From assembly GCA_028571685.1 (NCBI GenBank), contig CM053162.1:12590001-12654000 (forward strand): a stretch of DNA of 64,000 nucleotides, in the 5' to 3' direction. The position numbers were made by a program, and so were the translations under genes. This document shows, piece after piece, positions 21,901 through 32,244 of the stretch (its first letter is position 1; each line of letters begins with the position of its first letter). The DNA is from Heterohyrax brucei (taxonomy: Eukaryota > Chordata > Mammalia > Hyracoidea > Procaviidae). Below the pieces are notes generated by a model. It saw only the letters and a list, made by a program, of their open reading frames with translations. It searched no databases and was not told the DNA's origin.

Positions 21901-22606
21901 TAGTTGCTTTAACTTGTCTTCCTTGTGAGTGTATGGATATTATCCTGTCACTGACAGCACCGTACCTCAGGACAGATCTTGAAATGTTCTTTTTGACAAT
22001 GGATGTACTGCTATTCCTCTTAAAGTTGTCATTCTAGGCATAGTAGACCATAAGATTGTCTGATTCAGAAATGGCAAATACCAGTCCATTTCAGCTCACT
22101 CATGCTTAGGATATTTATGTTTATACATTCTATTTCCTTTTTGATAATTTCCAGTTTTCCTAGATTTATACGTAGTATAATCCACATTCTGATTACTAAT
22201 GAATGTTTATAATTGTTTCTTCATATTTTGAGTCATGTTACTTCAGCAAATGAAGGTCCCCAAATCTTGACTGTTTCATGCTTTTGAGGTTGACTCTTCT
22301 TTGAGGAGGCAGCTGTTCCCCAGTTGTCTTTTCAGTGCCTTCTAAACCAGGGGGTAGGGGAAGAGCTCATCTTCCAGTACTATATCTAACAATGTTCTGC
22401 TGCCATTCATAAAGTTTTAACTAGCTAATTCTTTTCAGAAGTAGACTACTGGGTCCATCTTCCTGTTTGACTTAGTCTAGAAGTTCAGCTAAAACCTGCC
22501 AACCATGGGTGACCATGATGTTATCTGAATACTGGTGACATAGCTTCCAGCATCACAGCAATGTGCAAGTCCCTATAGTATGACAGAGTGACAGATATGT
22601 GGGGGA
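18957..22606 (-). mobile_element. RTE LINE, nearly full length, interrupted by an LTR
   Basis: Read on the minus strand, this covers the 5' UTR (22606 back to about 22300), the endonuclease half (about 22300-21000), the reverse-transcriptase half (about 20950-19850) and the C-terminal region plus 3' end (19390-18957). A translated RT piece at 20248-20490 contains CVVSPYLFNLY, the conserved RT block before the YADD motif. The ORF is broken by many stops and shifts, with only fragments open (for example 20737-20952 and 21015-21239). The LTR at 19391-19850 interrupts it; without the LTR the element is about 3.2 kb, the size expected for an RTE. It is a dead LINE in the ETS1 intron. Confidence 0.9.
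19391..19850 (-). mobile_element. Solo MaLR-like LTR inserted in the RTE
   Basis: ctggtactgctgcaacagaa, 'gcacaagaacctcaggcc', ccttcttggtggtatgtgg, and caatgcaatccgtgtca form the complement of the LTR family seen at 23288 and 43135. RTE sequence (gattgaaaatactgtgg, then gtggcttgggtcagacg) resumes on both sides. A short gtgg repeat at the junctions fits a 4-5 bp target duplication. It includes a hairpin, aaatccattt/aaatggattt, near 19486. There is no internal viral region. Confidence 0.75.
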
Positions 22607-22800
22607 CAATTTCCATGAATTGACTGCAACTAATGGCAACCCCACATGTATCAAAGTAGAACTGTACTCAGTAAGATTTCCAGCAGCTTATTTTTCAGAA
22701 GTAAATGGCCAGAACTTCCTTCCAAGATGCCTCTAGGTGGATTTCAACCTCTAACCACTTGGTTAGTGGCTGAGCCTGTTAATGCTTTCAGCTACTCAGA
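22607..22800 (-). repeat. AfroSINE variant
   Basis: ccatgaattgactgcaac, 'aagtaaatggccagaac', gatgcctctaggtggattt, and a head with gagcctgttaatgc, in complement. It abuts the RTE 5' end. Confidence 0.85.
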
Positions 22801-23287
22801 TCTTTCTTACTTGTAAATTTTTGCCTTGGACAATGTAGTCTTAAAAAAAAATGTGTATGATGGGGGGTAGGGAGTTCTGCTTAACATGTTGCTTTAGGTG
22901 AGCAAGAAGCAATCTTCTAAACCAGGATATGGATATTTTTTAGCCCCTAGTTATGGCCAAGTCTCAGATTCCTTATTTGTAGATTAGAAATTACATTAGC
23001 ATTATTTGATTATGCATAAAATAATCTCAGCTCTGTTGTAAAATCTGTGCGATAGTCAGGTAACAGATATTTTCAACAAAACTCACACCATCTGCCTCCG
23101 GTCAGTTTGTCAAAAACAGGACATGAGTCTTCCGCTTGTCAGGTTCAGACCCTCAGAGACTATGATGGATAAGGTGATGTCATGGGTGGGAGGGTGAGAA
23201 ACCACACTTTTGGAAGTTATCTGGCCATTGCGTGGGTTGGAGTGATGTTTTCAGGTGTTCATGTGGGTTATGTGTGAGGGACTCTAT
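22801..23287. other. Unassigned sequence
   Basis: Nothing recognised. Confidence 0.4.
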
Positions 23288-23696
23288 TATGGAATGAATT
23301 GTGTTCCGTAAAAATACATGTTTTAAGTCCTAACTTCTATGCCTGTGGGTATAGTCCCATTGAGAATGGATAGTTTTTATTACGTTAATGAGACAGAATT
23401 ACTATAGGGTGTGTTTTGAGTCAATCTCTTTTAAGATATAAAGGTTATTAAACAAGTAAACCAGGAGAGACAGAGTAAAATAGAGGCCAAGACACATGGA
23501 AATCTCTAAGGAACCGGGAAGCAGAAGCTGAAGAGACGAGGATCTTCCTCCAGAGTTTACAGAAAGCCTTCGCCTAGAAACAAACACTAAACTTGAATTT
23601 CTAGCCTCCTAAACTGTGAAAAAATAAATTTCTGTCTGTTAAAGCCATCTATTTATGTTATTTCTGTTATAGCACCATTAGGTAACCAAGATGGAT
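23288..23696 (+). mobile_element. MaLR-like LTR
   Basis: gagtcaatctcttttaagat (LTR core), 'gatcttcctccagagttta', ctagcctcctaaactgtg, aataaatttctgtctgtt (polyadenylation region), and the end tttctgttatagcacc. A solo LTR on the plus strand, without retroviral genes. Confidence 0.75.
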
Positions 23697-24869
23697 CCTT
23701 TCATCCAAAAGGAGGATGCTTTCCCTCCTCTTTTGCTACCTTAGAGGCCCATCTTAGGGCCTAAAAGTCTCTTGCAGTGCTTGTCCTTTCATCCTGTCAT
23801 GTGTCTTCCTCTCCTTCATGTCACTGTGAGGATGACAGACTGCTGAGAGAAGGATTGAGAGAGCAGGGTTGCTGTTAGCTTTGATGGAACATGTCCCAGT
23901 CATTGGCTGCATACGGGAAAAAGGAAGTATGGAAGAGGTCCTCGGGATGAGTGAGTGACCATTGGCTTATGAAAACTTTAGGAAGCACCTTGAGTTGTTC
24001 AGAGGAAAGGGATAGTGCTGCCCACTCAACTCCTCACTCAGCTCCAGGTCTTTGGGGACAAAGTAATATACCAGGGTACAAGAGTGGCTGCCTAGAGCAC
24101 TACCATAGGAAAGGCGCCTGTGCCTGAGAGATTGTGGCAGTTTCCCACATGCCAGCATTTCCTCATATGGGATGCTGATAGTGTTTCAGGGACATTCTTT
24201 GTAGGCTGAGCATGAAGTAACTTGCCACTGAGCTCCTCTGTCTAGATACAGTATGCTTCTTTTAAAAATGGTAATTCTATGTTCTCACTGAAAACAGAGA
24301 TTCAAAAACTGTCCAACAGAAGACTTTTTTTTGACTTGTAAATATATGACAGATTTCAAAGTTGTCCAAATGCGACCACATTTGTTAGACATTGCACTGC
24401 TTTGTTTTATGGAATAAGATGGGAAACCAAGACTTGTTCAGATGTGATGGAGTTATGGTTGAGTAGAGGCCCAGCAGTAGCTTGCAAAAAAAGTCAAGGC
24501 TCTCAGCTGGTGGCAGCTCTGTCCTGGTGCTGCTGTTCGTGAAGGACCTGTGGGTCTGTAGGGCCTATAGGACTGCTAGGGTGGTGCCAGCAAAGGGGAC
24601 TAGGTGACTTGGCTAAGCACACTGCAAGAAGGAGCTTAAAATCCCTGTTGTCAAGGACTTTGTTGACCAACCATAGATCTTGCTGATTTCTTCATGGTTT
24701 GAATATGTCCTCTTTTGTACCTTTTCTCCCTCCCTTTCATAAAAGGGAAATATATAACTCTGTTTCTACTTCCTGACCCTTTAGTGAGGCTGAAGGAGGT
24801 CCAAAGTTATTTCTTTCTCTTTCACACCAGACACTGGAAGGAGTCTTCAGCCCTAGGCCATGGAACTAG
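23697..24869. other. Unassigned sequence
   Basis: About 1.2 kb of intron without a recognised exon or repeat. Confidence 0.4.
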
Positions 24870-25000
24870 GGAATGTATCACAGTGTCTTGTCAAATCAAG
24901 CAACTTGGGCTTTAGGGTCAAAAAGTCCTGGGTTATTCCTGAACTTGTAGTTTGGGTAAATTACTTAACCTCTCTGGACTTTAGCCTTCTGCCAGGATGG
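24870..25000 (+). repeat. MIR
   Basis: gggctttagggtcaaaaagt, 'cctgggttattcctgaac' and gggtaaattacttaacctct with ggactttagcc match the sense MIR core. Confidence 0.75.
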
Positions 25001-25838
25001 GCTTCATTTAGCTCTTCTTGTCTCTTCTCCTCACTGTCTCCATTCTTTTTCTCTCTGGACTTTTTGATTGTCTTAGGTGGATAACTGAGGTGAGGGGGGG
25101 AGGGGAACAATGATTTCCACTTCTTGTCCACACAAGGGTATTGCCAGGACAAGATGGGGCTTCTGGGGTAAAGATGGAGATGTTCTTATTGGGCAATCTC
25201 CTTGCTTCATCATCACCTCACACTAGAAACAACTCTCTTGCCCCCAGATCAAAGCTGTGTGTAGTCACTGGTGGTTTACAGCCTCGTTGTGTAAACAGAC
25301 CTGGTTCTCTTATCTTGAGTAATTGCAGTTTAATTGGGCCGCCCTGGGAAGCATTTCTCTTCTTACCATTGCTCTCAGTCTGTGCACCCTTTTCACCCCC
25401 AGCCCACATACCTCAATTGTCAAGCCTTTGGATCTGTCTCTTCCCTCCTCTTCTTGTGTTTTTTTTTCAATGAAGCTTGATGTCTAGAGCCTTTTCTTCT
25501 CTTTGAGAATCCTGGAGAACAGTGGATAGTCTAAATGAAAACTAGAAAAGGATTTACTTTCTTGTTGCTTGAAATGGTGATGGGCTTACGCCTGGACAGA
25601 TTTTTGGAATACAGTCTTCAGGGAAATTATTTACAGCCATAAGCCTCAATGATAGAAAAGTTGAAGGGGGGGAAAAGTAATCCTGTATTTTTTCAGCAAC
25701 TTAGAAAGTAGGTCTTTTCTAATTTCTGGGTTAAGTTAGAGTAGAGAATTTCTGAGCCAGATCACAGGTTAGAGGCTGTCTTGCAATATCAGGAAAGCAA
25801 GATCCTAAGAAACTCCTCTTTCTCGCCCCCCCAAATCC
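25001..25838. other. Unassigned sequence
   Basis: Nothing recognised. A pyrimidine-rich stretch occurs near 25005-25065. Confidence 0.4.
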
Positions 25839-25972
25839 CCTTCTGTCAAGTCAATAATGACTTATAGGAACACTATAGGACAGAACAGAACAGCCCCATA
25901 TAGTTTCCGAAGAGTAACTGATAGATTTGAACTGCCAACCTCTTAGTAGCACTATGCCACTAGAGTTTCCAT
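25839..25972 (-). repeat. AfroSINE
   Basis: ctgtcaagtcaataatgac, 'acagaacagccccatatag', gatttgaactgccaacctc, and the head with gccactagagtttcc. Complement; slightly shortened head. Confidence 0.88.
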
Positions 25973-26045
25973 ACATAAAGGGTAAATGAATTGCCCAAGT
26001 TGCAAAGCTGGCAAGGGGTTGAGGGCAGCCCAGGTCTCCCAACTC
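25973..26045 (-). repeat. MIR fragment
   Basis: gtaaatgaattgcccaagtt, 'gcaaagctggcaaggggt' and ccaggtctcccaactcc are a MIR complement. Confidence 0.6.
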
Positions 26046-26107
26046 CTAGTTTAGAACACTTCTTACTTACTATAGGATTCATCTTAGTCCTTAGGTATTT
26101 GGTGACA

Positions 26108-26156
26108 TATATAATACATCCGACTCATGGCGACTTGGCTTGGCTATATAATACAT
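26108..26156 (+). mobile_element. 25-bp SINE-tail micro-insertion with 12-bp target duplication
   Basis: The insert at 26120-26144 reads ccgactcatggcg followed by acttggcttggc, the 3' end of an AfroSINE/RTE tail. It is flanked on both sides by tatataatacat (26108-26119 and 26145-26156), a perfect 12-bp direct repeat. I infer target-primed retrotransposition truncated to the last 25 bp. Confidence 0.75.
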
Positions 26157-27067
26157 AATAGAGACTTCCATTTGTGCATCCAGATAGATACCTTATTTAT
26201 GTGAATTGGCCTTCCCAAATGTAGGAGGAAATCTCCGTGTTTTAGACTGTAGATAAAATTGGAATGACTGGCTAGTCTTTCACCCATGGCCAACCAGTCA
26301 GTCCTATGACCAGATTCTGGGTTAGCCTTTCCTTCTATCTTCACACTGTCCCAGAGGGAATGCGAGAAGCTGTCATGTGAGGTACCCCTGGGTGTCTCAG
26401 GCTTCATGCTAAGTGAGCTGCCACAAAGGGATACCTGCAACACTAGAAGCTGACATAATATGTGTTTCACCTAAGAAGTCCTTGCAAGACAGAGTCAAGT
26501 CCAGGAACCCAGCGTTGTGGGCTTGTCTGTTTGACAGCCCAGTGGTGCTCCTGGGCTGAGAGCTTGTTATGGAGTGAGTTGATGATGTGCTCAGTCCGAG
26601 CGTGTATCACCACGCAGCAGCCTAGTGTGCTGTTGGAGGACCAGGAGGTGCCTTGGGTGGCCTTAGCTACAAATGGAATGACACATGCCCTTTCAATAGT
26701 ACTTGTGCTTCTGATTCTGTTCTCTCTCAACCCACAGTATACTGGGCCTCCGTTTACCCAAACCCATGTTTATTGTTCTCATTGTTCTAAAACAAATTTC
26801 CTGGTCTTGAGTCCAAAATCAAATAGCTCTCTGAAAGTTTACTATTATGTCCATTTCTGCGTCTCCGACTGGCGACACTACCCTAGGCTTCACACTCCTT
26901 CATAGATGACTCATGATTGCTGAGGAGCTTTTCTGCATGGCCCCTTCTCTCTTCTCTCCAGGAGAAGGACCAGTGTGTCCCCTGAACTTGCCAGACTGCT
27001 CAAGAAACTGTGCCCCCGACACTGTCCTCCTGACAGCCAAATGCCGTCTGCTCCAAACTTCCCGTTT
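26157..27067. other. Unassigned sequence
   Basis: About 0.9 kb. The 147-codon ORF at 26462-26905 and its antisense partners have no recognisable domain, composition bias or splice signal, so I do not call them genes. Confidence 0.4.
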
Positions 27068-27245
27068 GTTCTTGTTGTTAGCGGCCATCGAGTCAGCATC
27101 TGAGTCATGGTGACCCCACGCACAGTGGGAAGAAACGTTTCCCAGCCTTGTGTCATACCCTGTGAATCATTACAGATTGGACTATTGTGATCTACAAAGC
27201 TCTCATTTCCCAATTTCCAGAAGTAGATGGCCAGGTCTTTCGTCC
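27068..27245 (-). repeat. tRNA-headed/RTE-tailed composite SINE, 3' part
   Basis: ttgttcttgttgttagcgg, 'gagtcatggtgaccccac', ttacagattggactattgtg, gatggccaggtctttcgtcc and 'tagtctgt' match the 3' half of the element seen in sense at 35333-35692. Confidence 0.8.
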
Positions 27246-27779
27246 TAGTCTGTAAACTGCTTAAAAGTCACTTGAATGGAGAGATAACCCACCCAGCATG
27301 CCCCTGAGGATGAGGAAGACAGACACTTTATGCTTTTGCCTATGAGATTTAGAAGTTGATGCAGTGGTTCAGCGTACTGTGGAAGGGCTACTGCATTTAG
27401 TGAAGTGGAAACTTGTTAAACGGTGGAATTCCCTAGTTATTGCACAGACTTTTATTGAGTACTTATTGTGGAAGAATCTCCGTATCTGCTCAGTAGTAGG
27501 GTACCTCCTGAGCTTCACTTTTCTATCATAAAAAAATGGGGAGCGTGGTGGCAAAACAGTCTCAGAGCATGATTTTAGGGGGAAATTGAGGCAAACGATT
27601 AATACAAAGGCTGTGATAAATTTTCAGGGGATATTCTATATCATGGATCCAAATTATGACTAAGGCAACTTTTGGCTGTGTGGGCTTCTTCAGCCTGTGG
27701 GAGTGCTTTATCAGATGAAGACTGTCAGTCATAAGGTCAGGATAAAAATTGTGGATGGATTAACAAAAGGAGTATTTGA
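27246..27779. other. Unassigned sequence
   Basis: Nothing recognised. Confidence 0.4.
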
Positions 27780-27855
27780 ACTGGAAGCAAAAGCTTAGAG
27801 AGGTTAAGTGGCAGCTCAGAGGAGAAACACTTAAACCCAGGCTTCCTGATAGCCT
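27780..27855 (-). repeat. MIR fragment
   Basis: agcttagagaggttaagtgg, 'cttaaacccaggcttcctg' is a MIR complement. Confidence 0.65.
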
Positions 27856-27865
27856 TCTGCCCTCC

Positions 27866-28035
27866 CTCTGGGAGTCCTTGGGTGGTGTGAATAGTTAGGG
27901 TGCTCATTGTTGCTCAAAAGATTGAAGGTCTGAGTCCACCTGGAAACACCTTAGCTATTGAAAACATTGTGGGGTACAGTTCTACTAGGGCACACATGGG
28001 GTCTCTGTAACTGGAAATCTGCTCCATAGCAACTT
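27866..28035 (+). repeat. AfroSINE, diverged
   Basis: tccttgggtggtgtgaatag, 'ctcaaaagattgaaggtc', gagtccacctgg, ggtacagttctacta. A sense copy with a degraded tail. Confidence 0.75.
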
Positions 28036-28375
28036 GTTTGTTTTGTTTTTCATTAGTCTTTCTACTAGAATGCGTGCATGTCTGGCACATTCCTAGAAAA
28101 TAATGAACACTTATCCACCTGGATAGCAAGTCACAGTGCCCATCCATTTAGCATTAACTCAGCTGAGCCTCTGAGTCAAATTTTTTTAAAAAGCAACGGT
28201 ATCTATTACGGCTTGTTACTAAGGACCAACTCTACGATTATGAAGTCAATCAAAGTACAGGTAGTTTGCTCCCACAGAGTTTATGTACTCATGAGCACAC
28301 ATAGGTGATTAGTAACTAGGCAGTTTAGCAGTACACACCTGGACATTTAGGGGCACTTGGCTATAGACAGAGGAC
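28036..28375. other. Unassigned sequence
   Basis: Nothing recognised. Confidence 0.4.
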
Positions 28376-28532
28376 TGGTGACCTGGTATTAGGAGCTTGG
28401 CTGGTAACCCAAAGGTCAGTAGTTCGAATCCACCAGTTGATTCTTTGTAAACCCTGTGCTGGCAGATCTACTTCAGCTTACAGGGCTACTACAAGTCAGA
28501 ATCAATCAGAGACCAATGGTTTGTTTGTTGCT
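28376..28532 (+). repeat. AfroSINE
   Basis: ggagcttggctggtaaccc, 'agtagttcgaatccaccag', tttgtaaaccctgtgctgg, caagtcagaatcaatcag. Complete but diverged. Confidence 0.88.
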
Positions 28533-28904
28533 GTAGACAGAAACTGACTTGAGAAACAGATCACATCCACTAGCATGAACATAATTCTGCATGTTTGTAG
28601 TTTTGTGTTGTGAATTTATGCTCCTACTCCATCCTTTCCAATTTTGTGGGACTTTAGGAGCAGAGAGGAGAAAGACAATGAGAAATGGTTCTGAGAGCTG
28701 GGAAGACTGAGCCAGTGGGTAAGATAAGGAGGAGGCATAAGGAGATACAAGTTTCTCCTGTTATCTGAAAGTAGAATGTGTTTATGAAACGTTGTAAGCA
28801 GAAATGATGAAAAGTGAAGAAGCAGTTACTATTAATTTATCTAGGAGAAATTCTTGTGCTTTCTCATGCTCAAGAGATATCAAAAATATCAACAAGAAGA
28901 AGGT
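28533..28904. other. Unassigned sequence
   Basis: Nothing recognised before the L1 begins. Confidence 0.35.
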
Positions 28905-30418
28905 AAATAACCAGTTAAGTGATGGACGAAGGAGATGGGTAGACACTTCACCAAAGAGGACATCCAGGAAGCCAAAAGACACATGAAGAAATACTCATGA
29001 TCATTAGCTATTAGAGAACTCCAAATGAAAACTAAGATGAGATAACATCTCACCCTAACAAGGTTGGCCATAATCCAAAAAACAGAAAACAACAGATGCT
29101 GGAGAGGCTGTGGAGAGATGGGAACTCTCCTACACTGCTCGTGGGATTGCAAAATGATACCACCTCTTTGGAAAGCAATCTGGTGCTCTCTTAAAAAGCT
29201 GGAAATAGATATACCATATGATCCAGTAATCTCACTGCTCAGAATTTATCCTACAGAAACAAAGGTTGTCACACAAATAGACACACATATCCTCAATGGA
29301 ACACTATACAATGATAAAAAAAAAAAATGATGATTTTCGGAAACATCTTGTAACCTGGTTTCCATTGGAGGACATTATGCTGAGTGAAATCAGTCAGTGG
29401 TGAAAGGACAAATATTGTATGCGACCCCTACTGCAAGGACTTAAAAATAGACTTGGGTACAGAAGAAGACTCTTTGATGGCTACAAGAGTGGGAAAGGAG
29501 AGAGAGGGATGGTCATAGATTAGACAGTTGCTAGAAATTTGGTTAGATGAAAGCAGTGACAGCACACACTAGAAAGTATATCAACTTAACTGGACTTCAC
29601 CGTATGCTGAAAGCTGTTCTAATCTCAACCTAGCATTGCAAGGATAGAGTAACAGGGGCAGGGTCTGGGAACCATGCTCTCAGGGGACTTCAAGATCAGT
29701 TGGCATATTTAGCCTATTGCTAACAGTCTTTTGCACCCCACGTTGGTGAGTGGCATCTGGGGTCTTAAAAGCTAGCAAGCTGCAATCTGAGCTACACCAA
29801 ATTGTCCCAGCTTATCTGGAACAGATGATCACCGAGAATATCAAAGACATGAGGAAAAGAGAGTCCAGGAGACAGCTGCATGAAGTGTATGGGAGACTGT
29901 ATCAACATATGACTAGAAGAACCAGATGGTTCCTGGCTACCACAAAAGACTGCCGTGATAGGGGGCATAATGCTGACTCCCTGTGGCAACATGAGAAAAA
30001 GAGGCATGCAGCTCAAGAACTCTACTAAAAGACCACAGTTGATTGTCCAACTGCCCAAAGGATCCTCTGGGAGCATGGCATCCCTAGACCTGCTGCTGCC
30101 CCTGTCTAGCAACATACTGAGGCCAACTCTTCAGACAAAAATGGACTAGACTCAGGGACACAATATGACCATATGGTGTGTGTACTTTATGGATCTATGC
30201 ATTTATAGGAGGCCGTCCTACTGGTTTCTTCATTGCTGGGAGAGAAGAAGGTAGAGAGCAGGGAGCAGGAGCTTGTTAGGAGGAAATGACAAATATAAAA
30301 TGAAAAGGAGGAGTGTGCTGTCATGGGGCAAGGAGAACAGAAGGGGCTGTAGATAGGTGGGTATGCAAAATTGATTTGGATTATATACTGTCACTTAATC
30401 ACAATAAAAATAAATAAC
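28905..30418 (+). mobile_element. L1 LINE, 3' end (ORF2 C-terminus plus long 3' UTR)
   Basis: The translated piece 29064-29330 contains CWRGCGEMGTLLHC and PYDPVISLLRIYPTE, the typical C-terminal part of L1 ORF2p, then runs into an A-run at 29319. The 3' UTR (about 29740-30400) has ggggtcttaaaagctagcaa, 'ggaggagtgtgctgtca' and ends aatcacaataaaaataaata. Related 3' UTRs occur at 54755-55905 (sense), and at 36026-36612 and 60755-60992 (antisense). 5'-truncated and inactive. Confidence 0.9.
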
Positions 30419-30694
30419 CTATCAAAGCCTGCCAAATAGCACACAAAACTTAAAGTAACACTAACACAGAGTAAAAGCAGGAATGCTATGACAAATACAC
30501 AGACTTTACAAAGTAGAAATAATGCATGTACAGTGCAGTAGCACCAAACTTGGAAGGACATGAGCACCACCGGGAGGCTGAGAGATGGTGGTGGTGATGA
30601 CGGTAATCCTGGTAGCCTAGTTGGCAGTGACATATGTGGCTGGGTTGAAGGGCCTGGGTTGAAATCACAGAGAAGAGCAGGATTTATATCTACT
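30419..30694. other. Unassigned sequence
   Basis: Nothing recognised. Confidence 0.35.
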
Positions 30695-30847
30695 GTGTGG
30701 GGTAATGGCTGTGTGCTGTGTCTGCTCACCAAAAGGTCTGCCATTCAAATTCACTAGGAACTCCTTGGAAACTCTATGGAGAAGTTCTACTCTGTCCTAC
30801 AGGGTCGCTGTGAGTCAGAATTGACTCAACAGCACTGGGTTTGGTGT
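30695..30847 (+). repeat. AfroSINE
   Basis: gtgtctgctcaccaaaaggt, 'ccattcaaattcactag', ctactctgtcctacagggtc, gagtcagaattgactcaac, then gcactgggtttgg. Confidence 0.92.
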
Positions 30848-31261
30848 GTACCCGAAGAGGATGTCCCACAGTTAAGGAAAAGTGTAGGGAAGAAGACCAG
30901 GATGGTATCTCATGACACGTGGTTTGTGTACACTACCAGGTACTTGATTGGATGTGACTGGGTCCTTCAATAAAAGCAGAGGAGTTTGAAGGCAGGAGCT
31001 TGGTCCAGCCGCTATGTAAAATGGGCTGCTCAGGTACAAGCTGCCTCTTGAAAAGCTCTCTGCAAAACAAATGCCAAATGCTGTCTCTGTTTTTTGTTTT
31101 TTTTTGTAATAGTGAAATTCTTTTTGGACTTCTTTCTGTTAGCAAACAAAGTACTAACGTGAGTCTTTTATATGAGCTAAGTGGTATAATCTTAGCCTTT
31201 GAAAAGCAAGAGATACCTGTACTGTGGGGAAGATGTGCCTGGAAGTTCCTGAAATATTTAC
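30848..31261. other. Unassigned sequence
   Basis: Nothing recognised. A T-run lies near 31091. Confidence 0.4.
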
Positions 31262-31450
31262 AAAACCAGTTGCTATTCCGGTTTGTGGTGGCCCCATGCC
31301 TTACAGAGTAGAACTGCTCTGTAAGGTTTTCTTGGCTATAATCTTTATGGAAGCAGGTCACCAAGCCTTTCTTCTGTGGCACTGCTAGGGGGCTGAAACC
31401 AGCAACCTTGCCGTCAGGTTCTTAACCATTTAGGTCCCCTAGGGACTCCT
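31262..31450 (-). repeat. AfroSINE variant
   Basis: gtggtggccccatgccttac, 'gctataatctttatggaag', caccaagcctttcttctg, taggtcccctagggactcc. Complement; part of the tail is lost. Confidence 0.85.
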
Positions 31451-31744
31451 AATCCAATGCTTTTCTTTATAGCAGGGCTACTGCTCAGGTGTGGGACTAG
31501 GGTGAGGCAAATAAGACACTCGCATTAGGGATGAAACTTAAAAGGGTGCTAAAAAACTTGGTCATTAAGCCAAATAATATTCCAATCTATTATTTTTTCA
31601 AAAAAATTAGAGTAAAAAAATTTTAAATACCACAATTTTAAATAAAACCAAAATCAGTGTTATTCATTTTTGCTATTGCCTCAGGCTCCAAAATGGTTTG
31701 ATAACAGACTGCTACTATGCCAGTCTCTTCACCCTCTGCCCCAG
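31451..31744. other. Unassigned AT-rich sequence
   Basis: Nothing recognised. Confidence 0.4.
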
Positions 31745-32120
31745 CCCAGTCAGTTCTGTTAAGCACTATCAAATGAGTCTTTCTAGAACATACTGATACA
31801 TTATGTCACATCTCTTTCGTACAACCTTCAGTCACTTTCTCCTGAAGCTAAATTCCTGTCTTGTGCTCCTGGCCCTTACAGTGTTCCTGGCCCTTACTTT
31901 GTCCCACCACCTTTAATTCCTACTCTGAACCCTGCATTATAAGCATTCTTGTGCCTAGGAGCCAGGTTTTCCACCACACTTTTCACCAGCAAATGATACA
32001 GTCTTTCTATGTGATGACACCTACCATAATTTTTCTTACTTCATTCTTACACAGTTCCATATGTTCTTTTTCACTCCTAAGTTATATTCTTTTCCTTCTT
32101 TTTTATTTTTTTAGCTTTAG
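31745..32120. repeat. L2 LINE fragment, left part
   Basis: Text such as 'cttcagtcactttctcctg', ccctgcattataagcattc and tgtgcctaggagccagg resembles L2. It appears to continue at 34065, so the SINE/RTE block between them is a later insertion. Confidence 0.5.
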
Positions 32121-32244
32121 CTCTAGAGGGTAGCTGAGTGGTAGACCCCTTGCCTTCGAAGCAGTAGACCCAGTTTCAATTCCCAGCTGATGCTGCTCAT
32201 GTACAGCCATCACCTGTCTATCAGTAGTGATTTGTATGTTGCTG
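32121..32244 (+). repeat. tRNA-headed composite SINE, left part
   Basis: tagctgagtggtagacccct (A-box-like), gtttcaattcccagc (B-box-like), 'catgtacagccatcacc' and tgtctatcagtagtg. It is cut by the RTE and resumes at 33843. Confidence 0.8.

Noticed and set aside
26462..26905. 147-codon ORF with a long antisense partner
   Set aside because: No recognisable domain, no splice context and no codon pattern; length is compatible with chance in 64 kb.
29750..30028. 92-codon ORF with antisense partner in the L1 3' UTR
   Set aside because: The same region in the other L1 copies is not open, and it lies after the ORF2 stop.
30933..31382. 149-codon minus-strand ORF
   Set aside because: It runs across unassigned intron and into an AfroSINE; its C-terminal and N-terminal parts have no common theme, so chance is likely.
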